From positions 123,460-187,459 of the forward strand of contig NZ_PTJE01000006.1 of NCBI RefSeq assembly GCF_002934445.1: DNA of 64,000 nucleotides, read 5' to 3'. Positions 25,605-33,624 of this stretch are shown here, piece after piece. The stretch's first letter is position 1; every line of letters starts with the position of its first letter. Source of the stretch: Nonlabens xylanidelens (GTDB taxonomy: Bacteria; Bacteroidota; Bacteroidia; Flavobacteriales; Flavobacteriaceae). Made by a program: the position numbers and the translations under genes. The notes under the pieces were generated by a model. It had not been told where the DNA came from. It searched no databases and saw only the letters and a list, made by a program, of their open reading frames with translations.

Positions 25605-25892
25605 ATGCCTACATTGTCTTCTCAAATTTCTGAAATAGAGCTAAAGATCAAGTCTTTAATATCAGAAAACACCAGATTGAAGGCTCAAATGGGTGATAAG
25701 GATCAACGCATTTTTGAACTTGAAAAAGAAAATAATGCGCTTATTACCGCGTTTAAAGAGAGTGAAGACAGAAATGTAGCGCTTAAAACGGCAAATGCAA
25801 TGCTAGGTAGTGATGAATATAAAACAAAAACAAAGCTCAAAATAAATGCATTGATTAGAGAGATCGATCAATGTATTACCCAATTGACTTAA
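25605..25892 (+). CDS. Coiled-coil protein upstream of zapA (ZapB-like)
   Basis: This is a 95-aa protein, mostly one long coiled coil with heptad-spaced leucine/isoleucine residues (about 5-68; SEIELKIKSLISENTRLKA, then ELEKENNALI), and a short C-terminal amphipathic tail (INALIREIDQCITQL). It lies directly before zapA with a 2-bp gap to the preferred zapA start. By position and shape it resembles the ZapB-type partners that connect ZapA to the division ring, but sequence alone does not prove this. The start at ATG 25605 fits the coiled-coil boundaries. Confidence 0.75.
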   Translation: MPTLSSQISEIELKIKSLISENTRLKAQMGDKDQRIFELEKENNALITAFKESEDRNVALKTANAMLGSDEYKTKTKLKINALIREIDQCITQLT

Positions 25893-25894
25893 CA

Positions 25895-26185
25895 GTGGCA
25901 GATAAACTTAAAATAAAAATATCGATTGCAGATAGGGTTTATCCACTAACTATAGATCCTTCTCGTGAAGAAGGTTTGCGTAAAGCAGCAAAAAGTATTG
26001 AAGCCATGATTAAACAACTGGAGCAAAGCTATGCCGTGAGAGATAAGCAAGATCTTCTCGCGATGTGCGCCCTTCAGTTTGCAGCAAAGTCTGAGCAATT
26101 AGTTATAGATGATAGTGCAGATGTAGAGCAGGCCAAAGAACAATTAAACGTTCTTAACTTGTTACTAGATAAGCAGCTATCATAG
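25895..26185 (+). CDS. zapA: Cell division protein ZapA
   Basis: ZapA binds FtsZ filaments and promotes their bundling at midcell. The product has the ZapA N-terminal beta-hairpin (KIKISIADRVYPLTIDPSREE) followed by a long helix for dimer/tetramer coiled-coil formation. The frame is open from an ATG at 25871, overlapping the upstream gene by 22 nt. The GTG at 25895, just after the upstream TAA, gives the usual flavobacterial start ADKLKIKISIADR and is preferred (96 aa). It is followed immediately by the 6S-like RNA, echoing the zapA-ssrS neighbourhood of proteobacteria. Confidence 0.88.
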   Translation: MADKLKIKISIADRVYPLTIDPSREEGLRKAAKSIEAMIKQLEQSYAVRDKQDLLAMCALQFAAKSEQLVIDDSADVEQAKEQLNVLNLLLDKQLS

Positions 26186-26204
26186 TCGTTCTTTAAACAT
26201 AAAC

Positions 26205-26380
26205 AGTTACTACCTGCACTTGTTTCATTTTTTGGTGAACTCAACAAGATATTCTTTAAAAAAGGTGAGTCGTGGTTGTAAAAGCAAGCCGAACTTATGA
26301 GTCGGATCCTTGATCAGCCAGTTAACCTTAAACTTTATTTAAGGAGTTCATACAAAACCCAAACTCGTGCAGGTTTTTTT
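26205..26380 (+). ncRNA. ssrS: 6S-like RNA (SsrS, flavobacterial type)
   Basis: The 209-bp gap between zapA and rny can form the long closed rod of 6S RNA, which mimics an open promoter and binds RNA polymerase. The closing stem is CCTGCAC (26213-26219) with GTGCAGG (26367-26373). Inside it GAACTC pairs with GAGTTC, and there are internal hairpins CCGA...TCGG and CCTTAAA...TTTAAGG. A T-run follows the closing stem and would act as terminator. The position after zapA matches the classic zapA-ssrS linkage. Exact ends are uncertain, and assignment to the 6S-Flavo family rests on recall and hand folding. Confidence 0.7.
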
Positions 26381-26394
26381 ATACACAATAACCA

Positions 26395-27963
26395 ATGGAA
26401 ACAATTATATATGCCATCGTGGCACTTATTATAGGTCTAGCAATAGGCTTTTTTGTAGCAAAATCAATAGTTGAAAAAGGTAAGGCATCGAGTCTTATCG
26501 CAACTGCAAAAAAAGACGCAGAGTCTATTCTCAAAGATGCCGAGGCAAAAGGAGAGAAAATATCTAGTGAAAAGCTATTTAGAGGTAAGGAAAAGTTCAT
26601 GGAACTTAAATCTAAGCATGAGAAAGAAATCATGGCTAGAGAACAAAAAATGAAAGATGCAGAGAAACGTACAAAAGATAAAGAGTCTAACGTTTCTAAT
26701 GAACTTGCAAAGAGTAAAAAATTAAATCAGTCCTTAGATAGTAAACTTAAAGATGTAGAAGGAAAGCGCGAGTCTGTTTACAAGCGCATGGAAGAGGTTG
26801 ATAAAATGCACGCCTCTCAAGTAAAACAACTTGAGGTAATAAGCGGCATGTCTGGTGAAGATGCAAAGAAACAACTTGTAGAGTCTTTAAAAGATAAAGC
26901 AAAGAGTGAAGCCATGAGTATAGTGCAAACTACTATAGAAGAGGCAAAACTTACTGCACAACAAGAAGCTAGAAAAGTAATTATTAATACCATACAACGT
27001 ATAGGTACAGAAGAAGCAGTAGAAAACTGTGTAAGTGTATTTAACCTAGAAAGTGACGATGTTAAAGGTCGTATTATAGGACGTGAAGGTCGTAATATTA
27101 GAGCTATAGAAGCTGCTACTGGTGTAGAGATTATAGTAGATGATACTCCAGATGCTATTATTCTTTCTTGCTTTGACTCTGTACGTAGAGAGGTGGCTCG
27201 TTTATCATTACACAAATTAGTGACAGACGGCCGTATACACCCAGCACGTATTGAAGAAGTGGTTTCTAAAACTAGAAAGCAAATCGATCAAGAAATTGCC
27301 GAGGTAGGTAAGAGAACAGTTATCGATTTAGGTATTCATGGTTTACATCCAGAATTGATTAAAATGGTAGGTCGTATGAAATACCGTTCTTCTTATGGAC
27401 AGAATCTATTACAACACAGTAGAGAAGTAGCAAAACTTTGTGGTACCATGGCTGCAGAATTAGGTCTTAATGCAAAACTTGCAAAAAGAGCTGGACTTTT
27501 ACACGATATAGGTAAGGTGCCAGAAACAGAAGACGAGACGCCTCACGCAATACTAGGTATGAAACTGGCTGAAAAGCATGGTGAAAAGGCTGAAGTGTGT
27601 AATGCGATAGGTGCTCACCATGACGAGATAGAAATGACATCTTTACTTTCTCCTATTGTACAAGTATGTGATGCGATAAGCGGTGCACGTCCAGGTGCTA
27701 GAAGACAGGTGCTAGATTCTTATATCCAGAGATTAAAAGATCTTGAAGATATAGCCTTTGGCTTTAAGGGTGTGGAAAAAGCATATGCTATCCAGGCCGG
27801 ACGTGAATTAAGAGTTATGGTAGAGAGTGAAAAAATAAATGACGATCGTGCTGCACAATTATCATTTGAGATTTCACAAAAAATACAAACAGACATGACT
27901 TATCCAGGTCAGGTTAAAGTAACGGTAATTAGAGAAACAAGAGCGGTGAATATCGCTAAGTAA
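26395..27963 (+). CDS. rny: Ribonuclease Y
   Basis: This is a membrane-anchored endoribonuclease that starts mRNA decay, 522 aa. It has an N-terminal transmembrane helix (about 4-24), a long charged coiled coil (about 28-195), a KH RNA-binding domain (about 210-275; [21 protein letters not shown]) and an HD phosphohydrolase domain with LLHDIGKV (H370-D371) and AIGAHHDE. It is the full-length family architecture. The N-terminal coiled coil is lysine/glutamate-rich. It follows the 6S-like RNA by about 15 bp and ends at a terminator at 27986-28017. Confidence 0.95.
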   Translation: METIIYAIVALIIGLAIGFFVAKSIVEKGKASSLIATAKKDAESILKDAEAKGEKISSEKLFRGKEKFMELKSKHEKEIMAREQKMKDAEKRTKDKESNVSNELAKSKKLNQSLDSKLKDVEGKRESVYKRMEEVDKMHASQVKQLEVISGMSGEDAKKQLVESLKDKAKSEAMSIVQTTIEEAKLTAQQEARKVIINTIQRIGTEEAVENCVSVFNLESDDVKGRIIGREGRNIRAIEAATGVEIIVDDTPDAIILSCFDSVRREVARLSLHKLVTDGRIHPARIEEVVSKTRKQIDQEIAEVGKRTVIDLGIHGLHPELIKMVGRMKYRSSYGQNLLQHSREVAKLCGTMAAELGLNAKLAKRAGLLHDIGKVPETEDETPHAILGMKLAEKHGEKAEVCNAIGAHHDEIEMTSLLSPIVQVCDAISGARPGARRQVLDSYIQRLKDLEDIAFGFKGVEKAYAIQAGRELRVMVESEKINDDRAAQLSFEISQKIQTDMTYPGQVKVTVIRETRAVNIAK

Positions 27964-27985
27964 AAACTCTTAGTTTTATTTCAAG

Positions 27986-28017
27986 CCTCGGTAATTTATT
28001 TTATCGAGGTTTTTTTA
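27986..28017 (+). terminator. Terminator after rny
   Basis: Stem CCTCGGTAA / TTATCGAGG (one G-T pair) followed by T7. Confidence 0.75.
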
Positions 28018-28155
28018 TATGTGTGAATTAGATTCTAACATTACAGGCTTCTCTTATCTATCAGATTTAGATTAAGCTTTAATCAACCTTTCTTAAAAAG
28101 AAAAGGAATTCTTTTGTGCTGTTAGTTCACACTCTTTAATTTATTTGTAAATAAA

Positions 28156-28190
28156 AAATCCATTATTCGATTTGTTTGAATAATGGATTT
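28156..28190. terminator. Hairpin downstream of the aldo/keto reductase gene
   Basis: Arms AAATCCATTATTC (28156-28168) and GAATAATGGATTT (28178-28190) form a perfect 13-bp stem with a 9-nt loop. It has A-rich sequence on its left, so it suits termination of the minus-strand gene. Confidence 0.6.
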
Positions 28191-28198
28191 CATTTCTT

Positions 28199-28229
28199 CT
28201 AATATCTAATATCTAATATCTAATATCTA
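28199..28229. repeat. Tandem heptamer CTAATAT x 4.4
   Basis: Four perfect copies of CTAATAT plus CTA. The last three bases are the stop codon (TAG on the minus strand) of the aldo/keto reductase gene, so the microsatellite runs right up to the coding end. Confidence 0.9.
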
Positions 28230-29174
28230 TTCATCATAAATATTAGGATAACCTTTCTCCGCAACTTCAAAGAATTTACCAGTTACATAGCGGTAGTGTT
28301 TATCCATATCAGCAAGATTTTTTAAATCCTCTTTATCAAAGTTAACGGTTGCAGCAGCTAGATTCTCTTTTATACGTCCTTCATTTGTAGATTTAGGTAT
28401 AACTGCAGTACCTCTATTTGCACTCCAGTTAATTAACACCTGTCCAGGACTAGCGTTATGTTTACTAGCGATAGAAGTGATGGTTTCATTTTCCAGCATG
28501 TTAGGCTCGTTGTCTTGTTTCATCGCGTCACTGCGGTCACCACTTCCTAATGGAGAATATCCTGTTAAATGAATACCTTTATTAGAACAATATTCAAATA
28601 GTTCATTTTGTTGTAATAAAGGGTGCAATTCTACCTGATTCATCTCAGGTGCTTCATCAGTTTTTGCAAGAAGGTCATCCAGTTTAGTGGTAGAGAAGTT
28701 AGAAACCCCTATATGCTTCACCTTACCAGCTTTCTTTAAATCTACCATCGCATTCCATGTTTCATGAACAGGCGCCTCTTGTGGTGTTAGATAATCATCT
28801 GGCTTTTCGGCCGCTTGTACTTCTGGTTTAAAAGCAACTGGCCAGTGTATTAAATATAAATCTAGATAGTCCAGTTGTAAATCATTAAGGGTTTGATCTA
28901 GGGCAGGTGCTACATCACTTTTTAGGTGTGAATTGTTCCACAATTTTGATGTGATCCATATATCTTCTCTTTTAATCTCTCCTTTTGAGAACACTTCATT
29001 AAACGCTTCTCCTATTTCTTTCTCATTTCCATAAACGGCAGCGCAGTCTATGTGTTTGTATCCAGATTCTAGGGCAGTTATTACCGCTTGTTTTACTTCA
29101 CCTGGTTTAGATTTCCAAGTACCTAATCCTATTGCGGCCATTTCGTCGCCGTTTTTAAACTTTAGAGTTTTCAT
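28227..29174 (-). CDS. Aldo/keto reductase
   Basis: This is an NAD(P)H-dependent TIM-barrel oxidoreductase of about 315 aa. Family marks are IGLGTWKSKPGEVKQAV near the N-terminus, HIDCAAVYGNEKEIGEAF (catalytic Asp and Tyr), WITSKLWNN (Lys), DLYLIHWPVAF (His), KHIGVSNFS and VIPKSTNEGRIKEN (cofactor binding). The frame runs to 29222, which would add MVYAFAKANFIKKYDT encoded partly by the dispersed palindrome; the Met at 29174 gives the normal family start. Its physiological substrate cannot be inferred. It is a monocistronic minus-strand gene. Confidence 0.9.
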   Translation of the reverse strand: MKTLKFKNGDEMAAIGLGTWKSKPGEVKQAVITALESGYKHIDCAAVYGNEKEIGEAFNEVFSKGEIKREDIWITSKLWNNSHLKSDVAPALDQTLNDLQLDYLDLYLIHWPVAFKPEVQAAEKPDDYLTPQEAPVHETWNAMVDLKKAGKVKHIGVSNFSTTKLDDLLAKTDEAPEMNQVELHPLLQQNELFEYCSNKGIHLTGYSPLGSGDRSDAMKQDNEPNMLENETITSIASKHNASPGQVLINWSANRGTAVIPKSTNEGRIKENLAAATVNFDKEDLKNLADMDKHYRYVTGKFFEVAEKGYPNIYDE

Positions 29175-29199
29175 TGTGTCGTATTTTTTTATAAAGTTA

Positions 29200-29214
29200 G
29201 CTTTCGCGAAAGCG
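29200..29214. repeat. Dispersed palindrome, copy 6
   Basis: GCTTTCGCGAAAGCG (15 of 16 nt) 25 bp upstream of the preferred start of the aldo/keto reductase, that is, in its 5' region. If the longer start were used it would be coding (AFAKA). Confidence 0.88.
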
Positions 29215-29315
29215 TACACCAAAAAATCACCTTTACTTTATAAAAACTTTAGTACATCTTAAGAGTCATTAAAACGAGATGTTAATGAAGATGTAATCAA
29301 AGAATGTAAATTGAA

Positions 29316-30212
29316 TTATGCTCGAGGGTGGTGTTCATTAATCACCTTGGAAAGGTGTGCACGATCTACATGCATATAGATCTCGGTAGTGGTAATACTC
29401 TCATGACCCAACATCATTTGTATGGAGCGGAGGTCAGCGCCATTTTCTAATAGATGTGTCGCAAAACTGTGTCTAAACGTGTGTGGGCTTATGGATTTTT
29501 TAATCCCTGCTGTAATAGCTTGTTGTTTAATGACATGAAAAATCATTGCTCTAGTAAGTCCAGCGCCACGTCTGTTTAAAAAAAGGGTATCGGTATGGTC
29601 AGGTTTTACTGGTACATGAATGCGTACTTCATTCTTGTAGAGTTCAATAATTTTTATCGTGTATTCTCCTATTGGGACAAATCTCTGTTTATCACCTTTA
29701 CCAGTTACTTTTAAAAAACCTTCATTAAAAAATAGATCACTTATCTTGAGAGTTATCAATTCACTAACACGCAAACCGCAAGCATAAAGTGTTTCTAGCA
29801 TGGCGCGGTTGCGCTCACCTTCTAGAGTAGAGCGATCGATGCTGTTTATCAATAGATCTATTTCTGTGGTGCTTAGAGTATCGGGCAGTTTGCGACCTGT
29901 TTTAGGAGCCTCTATTAATGACATGGGCTGGTCTTCTCTATATCGTTCTAGAGTTAAAAATTCAAAAAACGCTTTTAAACTACTTATAGATCTGGCTTGC
30001 GATCGTGGCTGGACCGTTTTTGCTAGCTCATATATATAGGTGCGTAACGTATCTACTGTAATGGCAGCAGGTAATTCTTTTACCTCGTTAATTTCTAACC
30101 ACTGCGCCAGTTTATTTAAATCTCTAGTGTATGCTTTTAGGGTGTTGACTGACAGGCCTCTTTCTAGCTTTAAGTATATAGAAAAGTCTTTTATGGCCTG
30201 CTTCCAATTCAT
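29316..30212 (-). CDS. xerD: Tyrosine recombinase XerD
   Basis: This is a site-specific recombinase for chromosome-dimer resolution, 298 aa. The N-terminal SAM-like core-binding domain (about 1-90; FSIYLKLERGLSVNTLKAY) is followed by the catalytic domain with YACGLRVSELITLKI (catalytic Arg), KGDKQRFVPI (Lys), ISPHTFRHSFATHLLENGADL (HxxR) and MLGHESITTTEIYMHV (His and nucleophilic Tyr). All catalytic residues are present. Length and sequence match housekeeping XerD rather than an integrase of a mobile element, and no att-like repeats flank it. Confidence 0.92.
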   Translation of the reverse strand: MNWKQAIKDFSIYLKLERGLSVNTLKAYTRDLNKLAQWLEINEVKELPAAITVDTLRTYIYELAKTVQPRSQARSISSLKAFFEFLTLERYREDQPMSLIEAPKTGRKLPDTLSTTEIDLLINSIDRSTLEGERNRAMLETLYACGLRVSELITLKISDLFFNEGFLKVTGKGDKQRFVPIGEYTIKIIELYKNEVRIHVPVKPDHTDTLFLNRRGAGLTRAMIFHVIKQQAITAGIKKSISPHTFRHSFATHLLENGADLRSIQMMLGHESITTTEIYMHVDRAHLSKVINEHHPRA

Positions 30213-30381
30213 AATTGTAAAAGTAAAAATTATTAGACGTGAATAGATTGTTAAAAAAACAATGTTAATTAATTTGTAAGAAAAAAAGCTAATATACTGA
30301 AGCTTAAAATGTAGGAAATACCTTTAACAATCTTTAAGATGAGTTGTGATTTTGTTAATAATCAAAGAATTAAACCTTCTC

Positions 30382-30389
30382 TAATTTTG
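30382..30389 (+). promoter_or_regulatory. -7 box TAATTTTG of the barrel gene at 30412
   Basis: Exact TANNTTTG match 22 nt before the ATG at 30412. It is the only clear signal in the 199-bp gap after xerD. Confidence 0.5.
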
Positions 30390-30411
30390 CACCGAACTAA
30401 TAAACATAACT

Positions 30412-31011
30412 ATGAAAAAATTATTATTAAGTGCAGTAGCAGCAGTATTTGCAATGGGAGTTTCAAATGCTCAAGAAATTGATTTTGGTGCAAAAGTAGG
30501 TGTGAATTTTGCAAAGCTCCAAGGTGATGCAGTAGAAGACCTAGATGGTAGAACTGGAATTAATGTAGGTGTAACTGGAGAGTATATGTTTAATGAAACA
30601 TTTGCTTTACAAGTAGAGGCTCTTTATTCTCAACAAGGATTACAATCTGACGAGGGTGGAGTAGAGCAAAAATTAAAATTAGATTATATTAATGTTCCTG
30701 TTTTAGCAAAATTCTACATTGGAGAATCTGGTTTTTCTGTAGAAGCAGGACCTCAAATAGGTTTTCTAGTAAGTGACAAGTATGAGGTAGACGGCGTTAA
30801 TGTAGACGAAGATTTAAATGCGGAAACTATAGACCTAAGTGCTGGTGGTGGTGTTGCGTATAAATTTAAAGAAGGTACTTCATTAGAAGGATTATCTGCA
30901 AACGTGCGTTACATGATAGGTCTTAATAATGTGTATAAAGATAACGGTGATACTTTTGGTGATGACATTACTAATTCTGTATTAGCTATATCATTAGGGT
31001 ACAAATTCTAA
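30412..31011 (+). CDS. Outer-membrane beta-barrel protein (PorT-like)
   Basis: This is a 199-aa predicted eight-stranded outer-membrane barrel. A signal peptide (about 1-20, ending GVSNAQ) is followed by amphipathic strands such as IDFGAKVGVNFAKLQG, TGINVGVTGEYMF, TFALQVEALYSQQG and a final strand ITNSVLAISLGYKF ending in Phe. It is of the outer-membrane-protein beta-barrel domain (OMP_b-brl) type that is common in Bacteroidota. The product is acidic and fairly rich in Gly/Val. It is flanked by its own promoter box and a terminator (31031-31062), so it is monocistronic. The function is unknown. Confidence 0.85.
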   Translation: MKKLLLSAVAAVFAMGVSNAQEIDFGAKVGVNFAKLQGDAVEDLDGRTGINVGVTGEYMFNETFALQVEALYSQQGLQSDEGGVEQKLKLDYINVPVLAKFYIGESGFSVEAGPQIGFLVSDKYEVDGVNVDEDLNAETIDLSAGGGVAYKFKEGTSLEGLSANVRYMIGLNNVYKDNGDTFGDDITNSVLAISLGYKF

Positions 31012-31030
31012 GATACATATTTAATTCATT

Positions 31031-31062
31031 AAAAGCCGAATCATGACGATTCGGCTTTTTTT
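31031..31062 (+). terminator. Terminator after the barrel gene
   Basis: Stem AAAAGCCGAATC / GATTCGGCTTTT with a 5-nt loop and T-run. It is followed directly by a palindrome copy at 31069. Confidence 0.85.
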
Positions 31063-31068
31063 GTGTCT

Positions 31069-31084
31069 CGCTTTCGCGAAAGCG
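31069..31084. repeat. Dispersed palindrome, copy 7 (intergenic)
   Basis: Perfect CGCTTTCGCGAAAGCG between a terminator and the aroQ start, followed by GAA. It lies 23 bp before the aroQ ATG. Confidence 0.9.
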
Positions 31085-31107
31085 GAATTACCAATATCTT
31101 TATACCT

Positions 31108-31524
31108 ATGAAAATACTTATTCTAAACGGTCCTAATTTAAATTTACTAGGCAAACGCGAACCTGAAATTTACGGTTCACAAACTTTTGAAGATTACTTT
31201 ACAGAATTGCAATTCAAATTCAAAGAAGTAGAATTGGGCTATTTTCAATCTAATATAGAAGGTGAAATAATCGATAGACTTCATAAAGCACAAGAAGAAG
31301 AATTTAATGCAGTAATTTTAAATGCTGGTGCGTACACGCATACATCCATAGGTATAGGTGATGCAGTAAGTGGTATTACAACGCCGGTTATAGAAGTGCA
31401 TATTTCTAACGTTATGGATCGTGAAGAGTTTAGACACGTATCTTATATTTCAAAATATACGGCAGGTATTATTACAGGTTTTGGCCTCAAGGGATATGAA
31501 CTTGCTGTGAAGAGTTTTTTGTAA
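31108..31524 (+). CDS. aroQ: Type II 3-dehydroquinate dehydratase
   Basis: This enzyme catalyses the third step of the shikimate pathway. The 138-aa product carries the family signatures ILNGPNLNLLGKREPEIYG (catalytic Tyr and Arg at the N-terminus), QSNIEGEIIDRLH, VILNAGAYTHTSIGIGDAV and EVHISNVMDREEFRHVS with the catalytic His. The frame is open back to 31063, but that extension would be encoded by the palindrome and falls outside the family consensus, so the ATG at 31108 is chosen. It sits divergent to xerD with the barrel gene between them. Confidence 0.94.
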   Translation: MKILILNGPNLNLLGKREPEIYGSQTFEDYFTELQFKFKEVELGYFQSNIEGEIIDRLHKAQEEEFNAVILNAGAYTHTSIGIGDAVSGITTPVIEVHISNVMDREEFRHVSYISKYTAGIITGFGLKGYELAVKSFL

Positions 31525-31529
31525 AAAAA

Positions 31530-31562
31530 AAAGCCCATTTAGAAAATTTCTAAACGGGCTTT
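31530..31562. terminator. Bidirectional terminator between aroQ and the TM2-like gene
   Basis: Imperfect stem AAAGCCCATTTAGAAA / TTTCTAAACGGGCTTT with A- and T-tracts on both sides. It serves the two convergent genes. Confidence 0.8.
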
Positions 31563-31580
31563 TATAATAATAGGTCTTAA

Positions 31581-31937
31581 TTATAGACCAGGGTAACTAC
31601 CTGTAACTATATCAATAAGGTCAATGATTGCCCATACACCTAATCCACCAAAAGTTAATATGAAAAGGATGTTCCATCCAATTGGACTTTTAAGGAACCA
31701 ACGGTGAGCTGCAAACGGCCAAAGAAAAACAAAAAGCAATGTTGCTATAGTTTGATTTTCTGACCATACAACTGCTGCTGGAGAAGTAAGAGTAGCAGTA
31801 GATTCTTCTACTGTAGTACCATTTTCAAGTGTTACCACTTGGGTAGTAACTTGTCTTTCTACTGGAAATGATGCAAATGCAAGACTGCTTACCATCATAA
31901 ACACACTCATAAGAGCTAGAGTTAATTTTGTTTTCAT
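31581..31937 (-). CDS. TM2-like small membrane protein with signal peptide
   Basis: This is a 118-aa protein with an N-terminal signal sequence (about 1-22), a short Thr/Glu-rich extracytoplasmic segment (about 25-55), and two hydrophobic helices joined by the characteristic TM2-type turn: ATLLFVFLWPFAAHRWFL, then ILFILTFGGLGVWAIIDLI. The aromatic HRWFL motif and the GGLGVWAIIDL second helix are typical of the TM2 family. The C-terminus is short. The function of TM2 proteins in bacteria is not established. It is convergent with aroQ. Confidence 0.78.
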   Translation of the reverse strand: MKTKLTLALMSVFMMVSSLAFASFPVERQVTTQVVTLENGTTVEESTATLTSPAAVVWSENQTIATLLFVFLWPFAAHRWFLKSPIGWNILFILTFGGLGVWAIIDLIDIVTGSYPGL

Positions 31938-31956
31938 AAAAGGTTATTTAGTTAGT

Positions 31957-31964
31957 TATATTTG
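31957..31964 (+). promoter_or_regulatory. -7 box TATATTTG of the secreted-protein gene at 31982
   Basis: Exact TANNTTTG match 17 nt before the ATG at 31982. Confidence 0.45.
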
Positions 31965-31981
31965 TAAATATAAAATAAAAT

Positions 31982-32872
31982 ATGAAATCATTAGTGCTAG
32001 TTTTATGTGTATTATTCAGTTTAAGCACTGTTAATAGTCAGACGTATGAATATTTAGGTTTATTGAAATTACCAGATAGTTCTCTAATTCCTTATAAGAT
32101 AGACTTTAAAGAAGTGGATGGGAAAATTTCTGGGTATTCTTTTACAGATTTAAATGGCAAACATGAAACTAAGGCAACTATAGTAGGTAGGTATGATGAT
32201 AAAAAGAATCAACTTGAGTTTAGAGAAATAGATATAGTTTATACTAAGTCCACATTGAAAGAATTAGACTTTTGTAATGTCTATTTTACTGGTGATATGA
32301 GACGATTAAATGGTAAATCTAAAATAGAAGGGACTTTTAAAGGGTATTATGATGACCTTACAAGTTGTATCGATGGGGAGTTGTTTATGAGTGCTGCTCA
32401 AAAAATACAGAAGCGTAATGAAAAACTCCAGAAGCGTGTAGACCGATCTAGTCGCGTACCAGATAGTGTAAAGCAAAAGTTTGATCTTGATAAAATGTTT
32501 AACCGTTATGCGAAAAATGATCTTAAAGGTGGTGAACAATTAAATATATTTTGGAAAGAGGAGTACCTTAAATTAATTATCTGGGATGATGGAGAGGTAG
32601 ATGGAGATCAAATAGATCTTACTATTAATGGTAATAAAATTCTTGATGCCTACAGTCCGGTTGCCAAAAAGAAAGAAATGGAACTTTCTTTAATCGATCC
32701 TGTTAACACCATTTCACTTAAAGCAGTTAATCTAGGGGTAAAACCTCCTAATACGGCAAAGATTCAATTAATGAAGAAAAATGGCGAGATCATTGATCTA
32801 GCCTCAAATTTACAAGTAGGTGAAGAGGTAACTTTTGTTTTTTATAAAGAAAAACCTAAAGTTAAGAAGTAG
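31982..32872 (+). CDS. Secreted protein of unknown function
   Basis: This is a 296-aa protein with a signal peptide (about 1-20, ending STVNSQ). The first half is beta-rich (LLKLPDSSLIPYKIDFKEVDGKISG is one such stretch) with two cysteines (about 98 and 129). A charged helical linker follows (QKRNEKLQKRVDRSSR), and a C-terminal beta domain contains WDDGEVDGDQIDLTINGN, a pattern seen in proteins that bind a ligand through an Ig-like or jelly-roll fold. I do not recognise a named family. It has its own promoter box and stands just before another envelope protein gene. Confidence 0.68.
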   Translation: MKSLVLVLCVLFSLSTVNSQTYEYLGLLKLPDSSLIPYKIDFKEVDGKISGYSFTDLNGKHETKATIVGRYDDKKNQLEFREIDIVYTKSTLKELDFCNVYFTGDMRRLNGKSKIEGTFKGYYDDLTSCIDGELFMSAAQKIQKRNEKLQKRVDRSSRVPDSVKQKFDLDKMFNRYAKNDLKGGEQLNIFWKEEYLKLIIWDDGEVDGDQIDLTINGNKILDAYSPVAKKKEMELSLIDPVNTISLKAVNLGVKPPNTAKIQLMKKNGEIIDLASNLQVGEEVTFVFYKEKPKVKK

Positions 32873-32945
32873 TAACTAGAGTTAACAAGCGTTTGATATT
32901 GTGATAGTTGGAGTTTATTTGTTTTAAACTACAAAAAACTACACC

Positions 32946-33545
32946 ATGAAAACGAAGTTAATTTTAAGTGCCATCATCGTGCTTTTAAGTATCAACTGTC
33001 TACAGGCACAAGAAAATGAAGAGTCATCAAATCAATTATTTCAACTGCCAGAGAACTCTTCTCGCTGGGATTTTGGACTCACATTTCAGGCCCTAAGTGG
33101 TATTAGACAAATTCAACACAATGCTGGCTCAGAAAAAACAGACGAGGCATGGATAGGTCTAGGAGTAGGCCTCTATGCCGATTATAAAATAAATAAGGTA
33201 TGGAGTCTAAGGGCAGAAGCTGGTGTGAATACTCCAGTAGCTATTCAGCCTTATGTTAATTTCCAGTCAGAATTCAAATTCAGTAAACGCTGGAGTTTTT
33301 ATGCTGGTGCTGGTGCTTACTTTAATACAAATGCAGACAGTCTGGTAAATAGAGATTCTCGAGGTCAGGTGATTTTAAATCCATATGTTCAATTAGGACT
33401 TAGATATAAAATGAGTAAAAGCTGGACTATGGATTTAAGATATCAGCAAGATCTTTTTGCTAGACAGCGTGCGACTAATTTTAATAGATTCACCAAAGAA
33501 GGAGAGATGAGTACATTTAGTCTAGGTTTCAATTATAGGTTTTAA
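32946..33545 (+). CDS. Outer-membrane beta-barrel protein
   Basis: This is a 199-aa predicted outer-membrane barrel. The signal peptide covers about residues 1-21 (ending NCLQAQ). Amphipathic strands follow (WDFGLTFQALSGI, VGLYADYKINKVWSLRAEAG, WSFYAGAGAYF, YVQLGLRYKMSKSWTMDLRY) with a C-terminal strand MSTFSLGFNYRF ending in Phe as expected for BAM recognition. It follows the secreted-protein gene by 73 bp and ends at a strong terminator. The specific function is unknown. Confidence 0.83.
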   Translation: MKTKLILSAIIVLLSINCLQAQENEESSNQLFQLPENSSRWDFGLTFQALSGIRQIQHNAGSEKTDEAWIGLGVGLYADYKINKVWSLRAEAGVNTPVAIQPYVNFQSEFKFSKRWSFYAGAGAYFNTNADSLVNRDSRGQVILNPYVQLGLRYKMSKSWTMDLRYQQDLFARQRATNFNRFTKEGEMSTFSLGFNYRF

Positions 33546-33562
33546 AAAGCCTTAAGCATAGA

Positions 33563-33597
33563 AAAACCCCTTTGAAACTATGTTTCAAAGGGGTTTT
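33563..33597. terminator. Terminator between the barrel gene and lpdA
   Basis: Perfect stem AAAACCCCTTTGAAAC / GTTTCAAAGGGGTTTT with a 3-nt loop. A-rich on the left and T-rich on the right, usable by both convergent genes. Confidence 0.88.
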
Positions 33598-33624
33598 CTT
33601 ATTTTAAATAAAAACTATTTAATA

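Noticed and set aside
27964..28226. A small RNA or gene in the 263-bp gap after rny
   Set aside because: Apart from the rny terminator, one hairpin and the heptamer repeat I see no promoter box or structured region.
28199..28229. CRISPR-like repeat
   Set aside because: It is a direct 7-bp tandem repeat without spacers; no repeat-spacer pattern or cas gene exists in the window.
29175..29222. N-terminal extension of the aldo/keto reductase encoded by the palindrome (MVYAFAKANF...)
   Set aside because: The family starts at about the Met at 29174, and the extension has no counterpart; the palindrome is taken as upstream DNA.
29316..30212. XerD-type gene as integrase of an integrated element
   Set aside because: Length, motifs and housekeeping neighbours fit chromosomal XerD; no att-like duplication or phage gene nearby.
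31063..31107. N-terminal extension of aroQ (MSRFRESGITN...)
   Set aside because: It is made of terminator-adjacent and palindrome sequence, while the family consensus starts at MKILILNGPN (31108).
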